Shown here in pieces: positions 24,498 through 33,640 of a stretch of 64,000 nucleotides of DNA (position 1 is its first letter; every line of letters starts with the position of its first letter). The translations under genes and the position numbers were made by a program. The notes below the pieces were generated by a model. That model saw only the letters and a list, made by a program, of their open reading frames with translations. It searched no databases and was not told where the DNA came from. The DNA comes from Omphiscola glabra (taxonomy: Eukaryota; Mollusca; Gastropoda; Lymnaeidae), in the NCBI GenBank assembly GCA_964017045.1, contig OZ024807.1:6870481-6934480 (forward strand), read 5' to 3'.

Positions 24498-25309
24498 AGT
24501 TCACGGTCTTAAGACATGTTTCTGCGATCTATCAACAATCGTCATCTTTGGTCTTCAGATGTCATCAGTGGTCATCACTTGTCATCAGTGTCACATACAT
24601 CAAAGTGCCCAAGTTAATCAGTTGCTTATCAGTAGAGATTGCAGTAGTAGTTCAATGACCTTACCAAAACGAACTAAAGCGTTTGTCCTAAATGGTTGCA
24701 ACAAAGTCTCTAGAAAATCTTTGCTTCAATAGCAAGAGGTTAACCTAAGAAATCTCAGGAAGAACACATACACGCACGCGCGTGCTAGAGCACACACACA
24801 CACATACACACATGCACACACATACACACACACATGCACACACACACGCACACACAAGTTCGTCCTAGAAAATATTCAAGGAACACAGTTCCCGTTTTTT
24901 GAACTGTCACAGAATCCTTGAGCCGACACGTCATTGTACCGGAAGTGCACCTCGTAACTTGCAACGCAGGTCGCGCAGAGCCCCAAGAGTTATATTTCCC
25001 ATTTCAGGGTCGGGGCCGTTTCCGCCTCCTACGTACAAGCCTTACCCCCCCCCCTCTCCAGGAAACGGGGCGATATGTGAATTACTACGAATTATGATAA
25101 CCGAAAAATAACACTAAGGAAATGACTGAAGTTTTCAGGTTTCATGAATCTGGGAGGTCGGCTGATAACGCCTTTTCATGTGAGGGGCCAGACGTCGTCT
25201 GAGAAATGTTTTGTTTCAACCAAGCCGCCAAGACTGAGTCGAGGTCTGGAGTAAACTATGGATATTATCCCGTTGGAGTCTGGGAATTTTCAGCTGTATT
25301 AATGCTTTA
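24498..25309. other. no gene; CA microsatellite
   Basis: (CA)n-rich at about 24765-24855. A C run at 25048. No recognised exon. Confidence 0.5.
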
Positions 25310-25712
25310 ATGCCTGCACAATATACGGCCACATGCGCCAGCCAGCGCCCACTTTGTGTCCCGCGAAGTAACGAAAAGTTCTTTGTTCTTAGTATTTTCT
25401 TAATAGCATTCTCCCCCGTCCCATTTTCTTTTGGCCCACACAAGTCCTGTTCCATTTTCTTTTGGCCCACACAAGTCCTGTCCCATTTTCTTCTGGCCCG
25501 CACAAGTCCTGTTCTAGTTTCTTCTGGCCCGCACAAGTCCTGTCCCATTTTCTTTTGGCCCACACAAGTCCTGTCCCATTTTCTTCTGGTCCGCACAAGT
25601 CCTGTCCTATTTTCTTCTGGCCCGCACAGGTCCTGTCCCATTTTCTTTTGGTCATCATAAGTTTTTCATAAAGTATTACGGCCCGCCTCACATTTTGAGT
25701 TGTGCAGGCCTG
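25310..25712 (-). mobile_element. hAT-like MITE with internally expanded 31-bp array (family G)
   Basis: Ends are CCTGCACAATATACGGCC on the left and TTTTGAGTTGTGCAGGCCTG on the right. Read in reverse, the segment aligns along its length with the compact 172-bp element at 62210-62381. Shared landmarks are CGCGAAGTAA, TTTCTTAATAGC, TCCTATTTTCTT and ATTACGGCCCGCC. The extra length is a tandem array within it. The left terminus is degraded and the target duplication is imperfect (CTTTAATG/GTTTAATG). Confidence 0.75.
25425..25655. repeat. 31-bp tandem array, ~8 copies, inside the MITE
   Basis: Unit is TCCTGTCCCATTTTCTTTTG plus GCCCACACAAG. The same unit occurs once, in reverse complement, within the related element at about 62255-62290. 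Open frames across it are artefacts. Confidence 0.93.
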
Positions 25713-25840
25713 GTTTAATGTATACTTTTGCTTGTGTGACAATATGTGTTAACGGCATACATATGCATGCCAAACGTGTCCATGTCTACAGAACTGTCCT
25801 GCATATAAATGTCCTGTGTTATAATTCCATGCACTGTACC

Positions 25841-26025
25841 CAGGGCCGACCCTAACAATTGCGGGGCCCTCTGCGAAACGGATTGCGCGAGGCCCTCTCT
25901 GGGTAGGACTAAGGATAATAAGTGAAAATTAAGATTTTGAATAAGAAAATAAATTCGGGGCGGGGCCTATGAAAGTGCGGGGCCCATTGCGGCGCATAGG
26001 TTGCAATGGCCTAAGGCCTGGCCTG
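25841..26025 (+). mobile_element. hAT MITE (185 bp)
   Basis: Starts CAGGGCCGACCCTAAC and ends CCTAAGGCCTGGCCTG. The exact 8-bp duplication ACTGTACC flanks it at 25833-25840 and 26026-26033. The interior is rich in GGGGCCC blocks, as in other hAT elements with CAGGGCCGG ends. Non-coding. Confidence 0.9.
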
Positions 26026-26377
26026 ACTGTACCACAGTCCATGTCCTGTAGCAAATATTCATGAAACGTAATTCCATTTCATGCAGCACATTTCCATGTC
26101 TTGTACAATAATTTCATATCATGTACCATGCATCCAAGACATGTACTATACATCCATGTCATGTACCATAATTACATAGCTTTTAACATATATCATAGCC
26201 TAATTCATGGAGAACACAGCCATATCCTAAGGCATGGGGAACAAAGCCGTAGCCTTAAAAATTGGGAACCCAGTGATATCCTAAGTCACTGGGAACACAG
26301 CCATATCATAAGTCATGGGGAAAACAGCCAATGTTTTTTTTAAAATTATTTCAGAATATATTTTCTCTCTAGCTCAC
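26026..26377. repeat. degenerate ~26-bp arrays
   Basis: Diverged copies of CATGTCATGTACCATAA (to about 26180), then about five of GGGAACACAGCCATATCCTA plus AGTCAT. Confidence 0.7.
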
Positions 26378-26695
26378 TTTCCTTCTATCAAATGGGGTCG
26401 CAGGTCACTTTGCTTCTATCAGATGGGGTCGCAGGTCACTTTGCTTCTATCAAATGGGGTCGTCGGTCACTTTGCTTCTATCAAATGGGGTCGCAGGTCA
26501 CTTTGCTTCTATCAAATGGGGTCGCAGGTCACTTTGCCTCTATCAAATGAGGTCGCAGGTCACTTTGCCTCTATCAAATGGGGTCGCAGGTCACCTTGCC
26601 TCTATCAAATGGGGTCGCAGGTCACTTTGCCTCTATCAAATGGGGTCGCAGGTCACCTTGCCTCTATCAAATGGGGTCGCAGGTCACCTTGCTTC
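26378..26695. repeat. 31-bp tandem array, ~10 copies
   Basis: Unit is TCAAATGGGGTCGCAGGTCA plus CTTTGCTTCTA, nearly perfect. It ends in GCACGGGGTTGCGACGC, which resembles hAT terminal GC blocks, so the array may sit in another transposon remnant. Confidence 0.95.
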
Positions 26696-26968
26696 TAAAG
26701 CACGGGGTTGCGACGCAAAAAAAAAATTGAAAAATACATTTGAGGAACTTGTGCCCTAGTTGTTTTTACATATTTTTTAAAAATTTGATCTGTTTTTGTA
26801 ACATTATATTTGAAAATAAAAATACGGCTATGTAGCTTGGCGTGCACCGCTTCACCGACCGAACCTCGTCATTAGTCGATATATCTACATCGAATGTGTG
26901 GGTGAAACTGTAAATAGCTGTGTGTGTATGTGTCTGTATGCGTTGGCGTATATCCGTGCTTTCAGTCT

Positions 26969-27303
26969 TATCCATCAGTCGCATCCTTGAGTCGCATCCA
27001 TCAGTCGCATTTATGAGTCGCATCCATCAGTCGCATTCATCAGTCGCATCCATCAGTCGCATCCATCAGTCGCATCCATCAGTCGCATCCATAAGTCGCA
27101 TCCATCAGTCGCATCCATCAGTCTCATCCGTCAGTCTCACCCATGAGTCGCATCCATCAATTGCATTCATCAGTATCATCCATCAGTCTAATCCATCAGT
27201 CGCATCCACCAGTCTCATCCACCAGTCTCATCCACCAGTCTCATCCATCAGTCGCATCTATCAGTCTCATCCATCAGTCTCATCCATCGGTCACATCCAT
27301 TGT
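26969..27303. repeat. 13-bp tandem array, ~25 copies
   Basis: Unit GTCGCATCCATCA with C/G to T variants. Confidence 0.95.
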
Positions 27304-28019
27304 CTATATCTACGAGACTGACATTTTTATTTTATATTCATCTCTCTCTAATTTCCTCCCACTAAAGCTCCCCCTCCCCCCCCCTGTCCCGTCATATCTC
27401 ATATGTCTCCCTAACCTCTAATCTCTTCACTCCTCTCATTTAAACGAAGAGTAATTTGAAACTCGTATATTACCTCGCCACCTCACAATTCTCAGTCTCA
27501 TGTTACAGTGACGAAGCCAGATTTACAAGCATAAAAAAAGGAAGAAAATGCATTTTGAAAAATCAGCTGAAAATTCATTGTTACAATGGGGACGTGACCC
27601 TGGTTTTGGGGGGGGGGGGGTCCCCGCGGGTGAACATTATGATACATATATGTCGTTTAGTTTCTTATCAAAATGCACATAATATACGTTGGATTGTAAC
27701 AAAATTAGTAATTTATCTATTATATTTAACCATCCCTACCTTTTCTACCGCCTTTGTATCCTTTCTTTGTAGTTTATCCTACACATTTCAAAAATTATTT
27801 TCCATTCTCGGTCATACAGATATAGAATGTCTCGTGTGCTGACAGTAGCTTATGTTTTGTTTAGACATTTTATCTTCTGTGTTGTTTCAACACGTAAGCT
27901 TCATCCTACCTCAAGTTATAACTTAGTCTTATGATCAAGCGGTTAAGAATAGTTTGAGCCATTGGCAGCTGAATATTGGACAGATTTGACTACCTGTAAG
28001 GTGGATGAACATATAAAGG
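27304..28019. other. no gene seen; possible upstream intron
   Basis: C run at 27377, G run at 27606. No signal-peptide exon for the downstream Ig gene could be recognised here. Confidence 0.5.
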
Positions 28020-28095
28020 AATAGATTGGTCCAACTCAAATAGATTGGTCTTAACTCAAATAGACTGGTCTCAACTTAAATAGTTTGGTCTCAAC
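28020..28095. repeat. ~23-bp tandem array, ~3-4 copies
   Basis: Copies of CAACTCAAATAGATTGGTCT with small indels. Confidence 0.8.
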
Positions 28096-28274
28096 TCTGT
28101 TATAACACCTAAAAATCAATATGTACACATATATATAAATGTGTATTGATAATATTGATATCACGACTAAAATGTCCAAGTAATTTAGCAATCAATAAAT
28201 GTATATTCAACCATTAAATCAAATTAACAAATGTCCATAAAGGTTTTCCCTTTTTTTTTTCCTTTTCTTTCCAG

Positions 28275-28428
28275 GCTTGACTTCCGGTCAGGCGAAGAAC
28301 AAGCTTCAGTCGACCACGTCACGGTCGGCCAGCCTTGGCGGTCAGCAGATTTTACCGTGTGAAATAGTATATCCACCAGAGTATCCCCACGTGCAATACG
28401 TCATAACGTGGACGAAACAAGGACTGAA
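28275..28428 (+). CDS. Turtle/IGSF9-family gene, exon a (first half of N-terminal Ig V-set domain)
   Basis: Internal coding exon, 154 nt. It follows a pyrimidine-rich tract ending CCAG at 28271-28274 and is followed by a perfect GTAAGT donor at 28429. The frame starts after two bases (phase 1 in) and leaves two bases (phase 2 out). It encodes about 50 residues holding the B-strand cysteine (LPCEI) and the core tryptophan (VITWTKQG) of an Ig fold, with a proline/tyrosine-rich loop between them. The order C, then PxxxxPxVxYVxxW and KxG, is what I recognise from the first Ig domain of Turtle (insects), Borderless and vertebrate IGSF9/Dasm1, which are neuronal cell-surface adhesion proteins acting in dendrite branching, axon tiling and synapse formation. 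The signal-peptide exon should lie upstream but was not found. Family assignment is strong; which paralogue it is remains open. Confidence 0.88.
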
Positions 28429-28434
28429 GTAAGT

Positions 28435-28715
28435 GATATCATACATCTCATTCATGACATCGTACATCTTATTCATGACATCATACATCGTATTCATGAC
28501 AGCATACATCTTATTCAAGACATCATACATCTCATTCATGACATCGTACATCTTATTCATGACATCACACATCGTATTCATGACATCATAATCTTAATCA
28601 AGACATCATAATCTTATTCAAGACATCATACATCTTATTCATGACATCATACATCTTATTCATGACATCATACATATTATTCATGACACCATACATCTTA
28701 TTCATGACGTCTTAT
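28435..28715. repeat. 21-bp tandem array, ~13 copies, abutting a splice donor
   Basis: Unit is GACATCATACATCTTATTCA plus T. The first unit starts within about six bases of the GTAAGT donor of exon a. Confidence 0.93.
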
Positions 28716-28985
28716 TAACTAATCGTCATACAGATAGTCCTACAGACAGTCCTACAGACAGTCCTACAGACAGTCCTATAGACAGTCCTACAGACAGTCC
28801 AACAGACAGTCCTACAGACAATCCAACAGACAGTCCTACAGGCAGTCATACAGACAGTCCTACAGACAGTCATATAGGAAGTCATACAGACAGTCATACC
28901 GACAGTCCAACAGATAGTCCTACAGACACCATGCCAGTTGCCCTGTATTAATTAATACAATAGTCGCCTTCGAAAAAATCAACAT
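28716..28985 (-). repeat. dispersed repeat with embedded 12-bp array (inverted copy)
   Basis: Unit CCTACAGACAGT is the reverse complement of the 12-bp unit at 9566-9935. The flank at 28955-28979, read on the minus strand, gives TTTTTTCGAAGGCGACTATT, 18 of 20 identical to the other locus. Confidence 0.85.
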
Positions 28986-29252
28986 TCTTCTCAGAGTTCA
29001 ACTGTCACGAATGACGGATTCTTCGCGACACTCCCCTCCCCCCTTTTCCCCGTTCCACTCAGTACACTTAATATCAAACATGTTGAGTAGGGACAGGGCC
29101 GGTTGTGAAAAGGAAGCAGGACACACCAGAAGCTAACTATATATAAGAGATAATATTTCGGCTGGCAGTCTGCAACAGATTCGTTCAATCTCAAAAATAC
29201 TCATTAATTTCATTATAACTTGACTACAAAAAACAATTTCAAACATCGATTA

Positions 29253-29470
29253 CAGCGTTTCTCAAACTTGGGTCATATGCCATGTTCCATGGGGGCAACA
29301 AAATATTTGGGGCCTTCGGGGAAACAATAAATGTGTTTTTTTTTGTAAAAAATAAAATATGAACTTTACTAAAAAAACACGTTTCTTTATTAACAGGGAA
29401 GGGCACCAAGACTTATAAAAAAGCAACAACATTAGAGTTGGCACGTGCTATAATAGGTTGAGAATAGCTT
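29253..29470 (+). mobile_element. hAT-like MITE (~218 bp) in the Ig gene intron
   Basis: Left end CAGCGTTTCTCAAACTTGGG and right end GGTTGAGAATAGCTT are imperfect inverted repeats of the common hAT terminal type. The flanking duplication is not convincing. Confidence 0.55.
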
Positions 29471-29650
29471 ATGTATGCCTTTTACGGATGAGACTTTTAA
29501 TTCGTACATCCCGAAAACTTTTCATCCATTCTGTCATGCACTCATCCAATTATCCAGACCAACAACACTGTATATCCACTCAACGTTTCCATTCACAACC
29601 CCCCATCCCCTTTTTTAAAAAAAAACGCTTCTCATGTATTTCCGCTACAG

Positions 29651-29750
29651 TGGCTCACTGCTCATCAAATTCGAGGGCTACACCAACCCCCAGGTACCCG
29701 AGGAGTACAAGGACAGACTGGACATCGTCAATAAGGACGCGTCACTCAAG
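29651..29750 (+). CDS. Turtle/IGSF9-family gene, exon b (middle of N-terminal Ig domain)
   Basis: Internal exon of 100 nt between an acceptor (CGCTACAG, 29643-29650) and a GTGAGT donor (29751-29756). Its first base completes the codon left open by the previous exon, giving Asn, and the junction creates an N-G-S glycosylation sequon. Thirty-three further codons follow and the exon ends in phase 0. The product includes LLIKFEGYTNPQVPEEYKDR, which parallels the family-specific C'-D segment (IFIKF-GYYPPHV-PEYxGR type) of IGSF9 and Turtle, then a D/E-strand ending in ASLK. The preceding intron is 1222 bp and is filled with two tandem arrays and a hAT-like element. GC content is visibly higher than in the AT-rich flanks, as expected for coding sequence. 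Confidence 0.88.
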
Positions 29751-30380
29751 GTGAGTTAATCAGGCTCTACCCGCAACCAAACCGACTTTCACATTTTCGA
29801 GACCACGAATTGCACCCGCCAGCCTTTTCCATATCATGCAATGTTTAAAATACAACAGGGCTCTTTTTTAAAATATTGTTTATACTTTTTTTTTTAATGT
29901 ATATCCTTCGAGAACTTTCAGCTTCCAAATTTTGACGGTTCCTGGAATTTCCCCATCACGGTCAACTTTTCCAAACAACATGCTAACGATCTCCTTGTAA
30001 TGGCCTAGTTCGCTGAATTAGTTCTGGCGAGGTTTATATAATGTTACAATGTTTTCGGTTATATCGCCATACTGGTCATTTTTTGGGTCTTTTCTTTTTA
30101 TTTCCTTCTTTTTTTTTTTTTTTTTTTTTCTTTTTTCTTTCGTTTCTTCTTTTTTGTTCTTTTCTTCTTCTTTTTTCTTAAATTCCACAACAATAGCGAT
30201 TAGGATGTTTTAGATCAGAGGGGTGTACATTGTGATTCTCATAAAAAGAAATATTGCTATAATCTCAGAAACTATCAACATGACTTACTGTTCAACAACA
30301 TGTGTATAGCAATTTTTATCTTTCTTTTTCCAGTGTGAATAACAAAATAAGATAATGTAATGGGGTTCTTATGTCTGCAG
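29751..30380 (+). other. intron between exons b and c
   Basis: GTGAGT...CTGCAG intron of 630 bp. It contains a long T-rich tract (about 30105-30180) and otherwise nothing I recognise. Confidence 0.85.
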
Positions 30381-30504
30381 ATATCTCACATCGAGCCCGA
30401 AGACGAGGGCTGGTACGGCTGTGAAGTCTACTTCGCAACGGTCGACCAGGAGGACAAAAGGCGTCTCCCGTCCAACTTCTCTTGGGTATACCTGACAGTT
30501 CACA
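30381..30504 (+). CDS. Turtle/IGSF9-family gene, exon c (end of N-terminal Ig domain)
   Basis: Internal exon of 124 nt: acceptor TCTGCAG ending at 30380, donor GTGAGT at 30505-30510, phase 0 in and phase 1 out. Forty-one codons hold the diagnostic F-strand motif D-E-G-W-Y-G-C (D-x-G-x-Y-x-C, carrying the second disulfide cysteine and the tyrosine corner), an acidic/basic loop, a second sequon (N-F-S), and the G strand SWVYLTVH, closely like the SWVHLTV end of IGSF9 Ig1. The three exons together form a module bounded by phase 1 introns at both ends, as usual for extracellular Ig domains. No following exon (second Ig domain) was recognised through 64000, so the next intron may exceed 33 kb or the exon was missed. 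The intron between b and c is 630 bp. Confidence 0.9.
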
Positions 30505-30639
30505 GTGAGTAGATGATTTTTTTTTTTTAATATGTAAACGTGTATTTATAGCATCTTTATTAGACTTAATCTTTTTCTCCCTGACAGTTCTTCTGCTAAC
30601 TTAGATCATGCTAGGCCAAAATCAACTCTGAATCAAGTA

Positions 30640-31220
30640 GGCGTAATTGGGCCAGCGATTAAGGTACCTTCGCTATCTGGCAAGGGCGCTTCTTCATCAA
30701 CTCCACTTATTCACCCACTCCACTGTTACACCAACTCCATTAATACACCCACTCCCCAACACACCCACTCCATCGATCCACCCACTCGACTAACACACCC
30801 ACGCCATCGATCCACCCACTCCACTAACACACCCACTCCACTAACACACCCACTCCATCAATCCACCCACTCCACTAACACACCCACTCCATCGATTCAC
30901 CCACTCCACTATCACACCCACTCCATCGATCCACCCACTCCACTAACACACCCACTCCATCAACCCACCCACTCCACTAACACACCCACTCCATCGATCC
31001 ACCCACTACACTAACACACCCACTCCATCAACCCACCCACTCCACTAACACACCCACTCCATCAATCCACCCACTCCACTAACACACCCACTCCACTAAT
31101 CCACCCACTCCATCAATCCACCCACTCCGTCAATCCACCCACTCCACCAATCCACCATATGGCTTCAGTTCAAGATCACACCAAGTCGCTGAGTTTCGAA
31201 AACTCTATTGTAAAAAAAAC
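30640..31220 (+). mobile_element. tRNA-derived SINE candidate split by a tandem array
   Basis: TGGGCCAGCGATTAAG (30648-30663) resembles a tRNA A box, and TTCAGTTCAAGATC (31164-31177) resembles a B box. They are followed by a short unique body and an A run at 31212. The two boxes would normally lie some 30-45 bp apart but are about 500 bp apart here because of the embedded array. It lies in the intron after exon c. Confidence 0.5.
30705..31155. repeat. 17/34-bp tandem array
   Basis: ACTCCACTAACACACCC alternates with ACTCCATCGATCCACCC, a dimeric 34-bp unit, about 13 dimers. C-rich on the + strand. Confidence 0.93.
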
Positions 31221-32120
31221 CTGACCTATGCAATCGAACTCAGGCAAATATTCACCTCATTCCCTATCGTCGGCTTGGGCTGTCACATCTTTGTCACAAC
31301 ATGACCCTCTGGTGACTCTCGTGCCTCACAGACAGGAAGTACCGAAAGGAAAGATTCATTACCCAATAGGAGCCCTCTCGGAAAGTGTGTGTGTGGTTGG
31401 GGGGGAGGGGTAACCCGTGATGCAAATATATCTTTTTATATATGTTCTTAATTGTTTCTTCATTAACCAATAAACTCATCCGCTGCAGACAAAAGTAAAG
31501 ATAAGTGATGGAATGCATTCAAGTTGTGTGAAGGAAATATGAGAACAATGTATGATCAACTTGAATTTGTAGACATGACAAAAGATTGTAACGTTTCGGC
31601 TTAGAGCCTTCGTCAGAAAATAAGACGAAAAGACAGATCACAGAAAAAACAACTATTTTTTGTTGTCTTTCCAATAGTTTTCATAACATCAGTGTAAGGA
31701 TATTGAATGAGCCCAAAATCTAAAAGTAATAGACTTACTTCTCGTACACAAATGGTGGGAGGGAGGCTGAGTGAGCCCCAAATCTAAAAGTAATAGACTT
31801 ACTTCTCATATAGAAGTGGTCTAGCTTCAACCCGTAAATCATCCATGGTTCATAAGCGATGTTCTGCTCTGCACCAACAACTCGTATTTTTGTTTTTGTT
31901 TTTTTGTTGTTCTTGTTTTTATCCTCTTCCACGTGTCGCTGTTACTTAGATATTGTGAAAGGTTGCCGGAAACGTGTTTGAAAGAAATTTCGTCGACGGA
32001 AAATTGATAAACGGAAATTTGATCTAACGGAAATTTGGTCGAATCTTCCCCCCCCCCCCCCCAGTTCACACGTTAAAATGTTCGTCAAATTTCTTTTTGA
32101 ACGCATTATACTATGTAGTA
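31221..32120. other. no exon seen; repeat scraps
   Basis: Holds the motif CGTTTCGGCTTAGAGCCTTC (31592-31611), a local duplication of AATCTAAAAGTAATAGACTT (about 31716 and 31780), and at 31975-32045 a repeat piece that recurs inverted at 53885-53970. Confidence 0.55.
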
Positions 32121-32318
32121 CAGCGGTTCTCAACCTGTGGGTCGCGACCCCTTTGGGGGTCGCACGATCCTTTCCCAGGGATCGCCATAGACCACCGGAA
32201 AACACATGTACGCTACAGTTATGAAGTGACAACGAAAATAATTTTGTGGTTGGGGGGTCGCCACAACATGAGGAACTGTATTAAAGGGTTGCGGCCTTAG
32301 GAAGGTTGAGAACCACTG
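32121..32318 (+). mobile_element. SPIN-like non-autonomous hAT (198 bp)
   Basis: Starts CAGCGGTTCTCAACCTGTGG and ends AGGAAGGTTGAGAACCACTG. The exact 8-bp duplication ATGTAGTA flanks it at 32113-32120 and 32319-32326. The internal blocks GGAAAACACAT, AACGAAAATAATTTT and AACTGTATTAAAGGG are those I associate with SPIN non-autonomous elements. This is the best preserved copy in the window. Confidence 0.93.
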
Positions 32319-32380
32319 ATGTAGTAAAACAAATGAATGTGTTCAAAAAGACATTTGGGTTTCTGTAGTGTACTTGTGTA

Positions 32381-32658
32381 GGAGGACCAAAAAAAAAGTG
32401 TTGGAGGGAATGAATTTCAGCGGCTTGTACTCATGTTAGAAGGAGCTACGGTGACGTGTTTAAGGACGTATGTAGGAGGACCAAAAAAAAAGTGTTGGAG
32501 GGAATGAATTTCAGCGGCTTGTACTCATGTTAGAAGGAGCTACGGTGACGTGTTTAAGGACGTATGTAGGAGGACCAAAAAAAAGTGTTGGAGGGAATGA
32601 ATTTCAGCGGCTTGTACTCATGTTAGAAGGAGCTACGGTGACGTGTTTAAGGACGTGG
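32381..32658. repeat. 94-bp tandem triplication
   Basis: GGAGGACCAAAAAAAAAGTG recurs at 32381, 32475 and 32569. The three copies are identical apart from the A-run length. It ends in a long G run (32656-32680). Confidence 0.97.
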
Positions 32659-32680
32659 GGGGGGGGGGGGGGCGGGGGGC

Positions 32681-33425
32681 GGTGTAAGTTTTAGCGGGGT
32701 TAGGGTTGGTACGGGTGGGGGGACGGGGAGGGGTGTCAAGGTCAACACTACAGTACTATTTTAAAATTTTGAGCAAATCAATGTAGAAAGAACTCTTACA
32801 ATTTTTTTGAACAGAGATTTATTTATTTTTTTTAAAATTATTATTTCATATTTTATTTGGATAGGAAATTTTACCACGTGTTCTGTGTTCTTCTTTCAGT
32901 GTCGGACATTGGGTGTAAATTTAAAAAGAAAGAAAAAAAGAACAAGTGTTTTGATGTCTTCCCTCATGAAATATTGAAGAATGTGTTCGCAAGCGTTCTT
33001 GATTCGCTCTAAATGGAATAGACGCTGCCTAGCTAGGAACGAATGCTCGCGACTGTAGGGTTTAATGGGTTTGAATTTTGTAAATGCGCCGGTAGCTCTA
33101 TTCGTTGTTGCAATTTTTAGAACCCACCAAACCGTTTGGGGTCCGGTGCAAGGAGCAGATACTGCCCTCGAAAGACATTCGTCTGCATCTGAGGAACATT
33201 ATGGACGGAGCGATAGACGCATAACATAGAAGCAGATTGAAAAAAAAAGGAAAAAGAAAATAATAATGAATAAATAATGAAACTGTCCCATGGTTTTGGC
33301 TGCGATAATTTCAACGTTATTTTCCTTTTGCCCCACCAGGAAACCTACCTTGTCTGGTAGTAAGTTAATTCATTAAAAAGCGACTTTTCACTTCTTAGAA
33401 AATGTATGCTGCTGCTGGTGAAATG
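32681..33425. other. no gene seen
   Basis: AT-rich intron-like sequence. A GC-balanced piece at 33115-33240 gives no recognised product. Confidence 0.5.
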
Positions 33426-33640
33426 GGGTTGTTGCTTGTCGTTGTTGCTTGTCGTTGCTGCTTGTCGTTGCTGCTTGTCGTTGCTGCTTGTCGTTGCTGC
33501 TTGTCGTTGCTGCTTGTCGTTGCTGCTTGTCGTTGCTGCTTGTCGTTGCTGCTTGTCGTTGCTGCTTGTCGTTGCTGCTTGTCGTTGCTGCTTGTCGTTG
33601 CTGCTTGTCGTTGCTGCTTGTCGTTGTTGCTTCTTCTCGC
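33426..33640. repeat. 13-bp tandem array, ~16 copies
   Basis: Unit TCGTTGCTGCTTG, essentially perfect. All three + frames stay open, giving Leu/Ala/Cys-rich false proteins. Confidence 0.97.

Larger units (their letters stand above)
28429..29650 (+). other. intron between exons a and b
   Basis: GTAAGT...CAG intron of 1222 bp. It carries a 21-bp tandem array beginning only about six bases after the donor, then a 12-bp array (28715-28925), an AT-rich stretch, and a hAT-like insertion (29253-29470). A pyrimidine tract and short poly-A lie at 29600-29645 before the acceptor. Confidence 0.85.
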
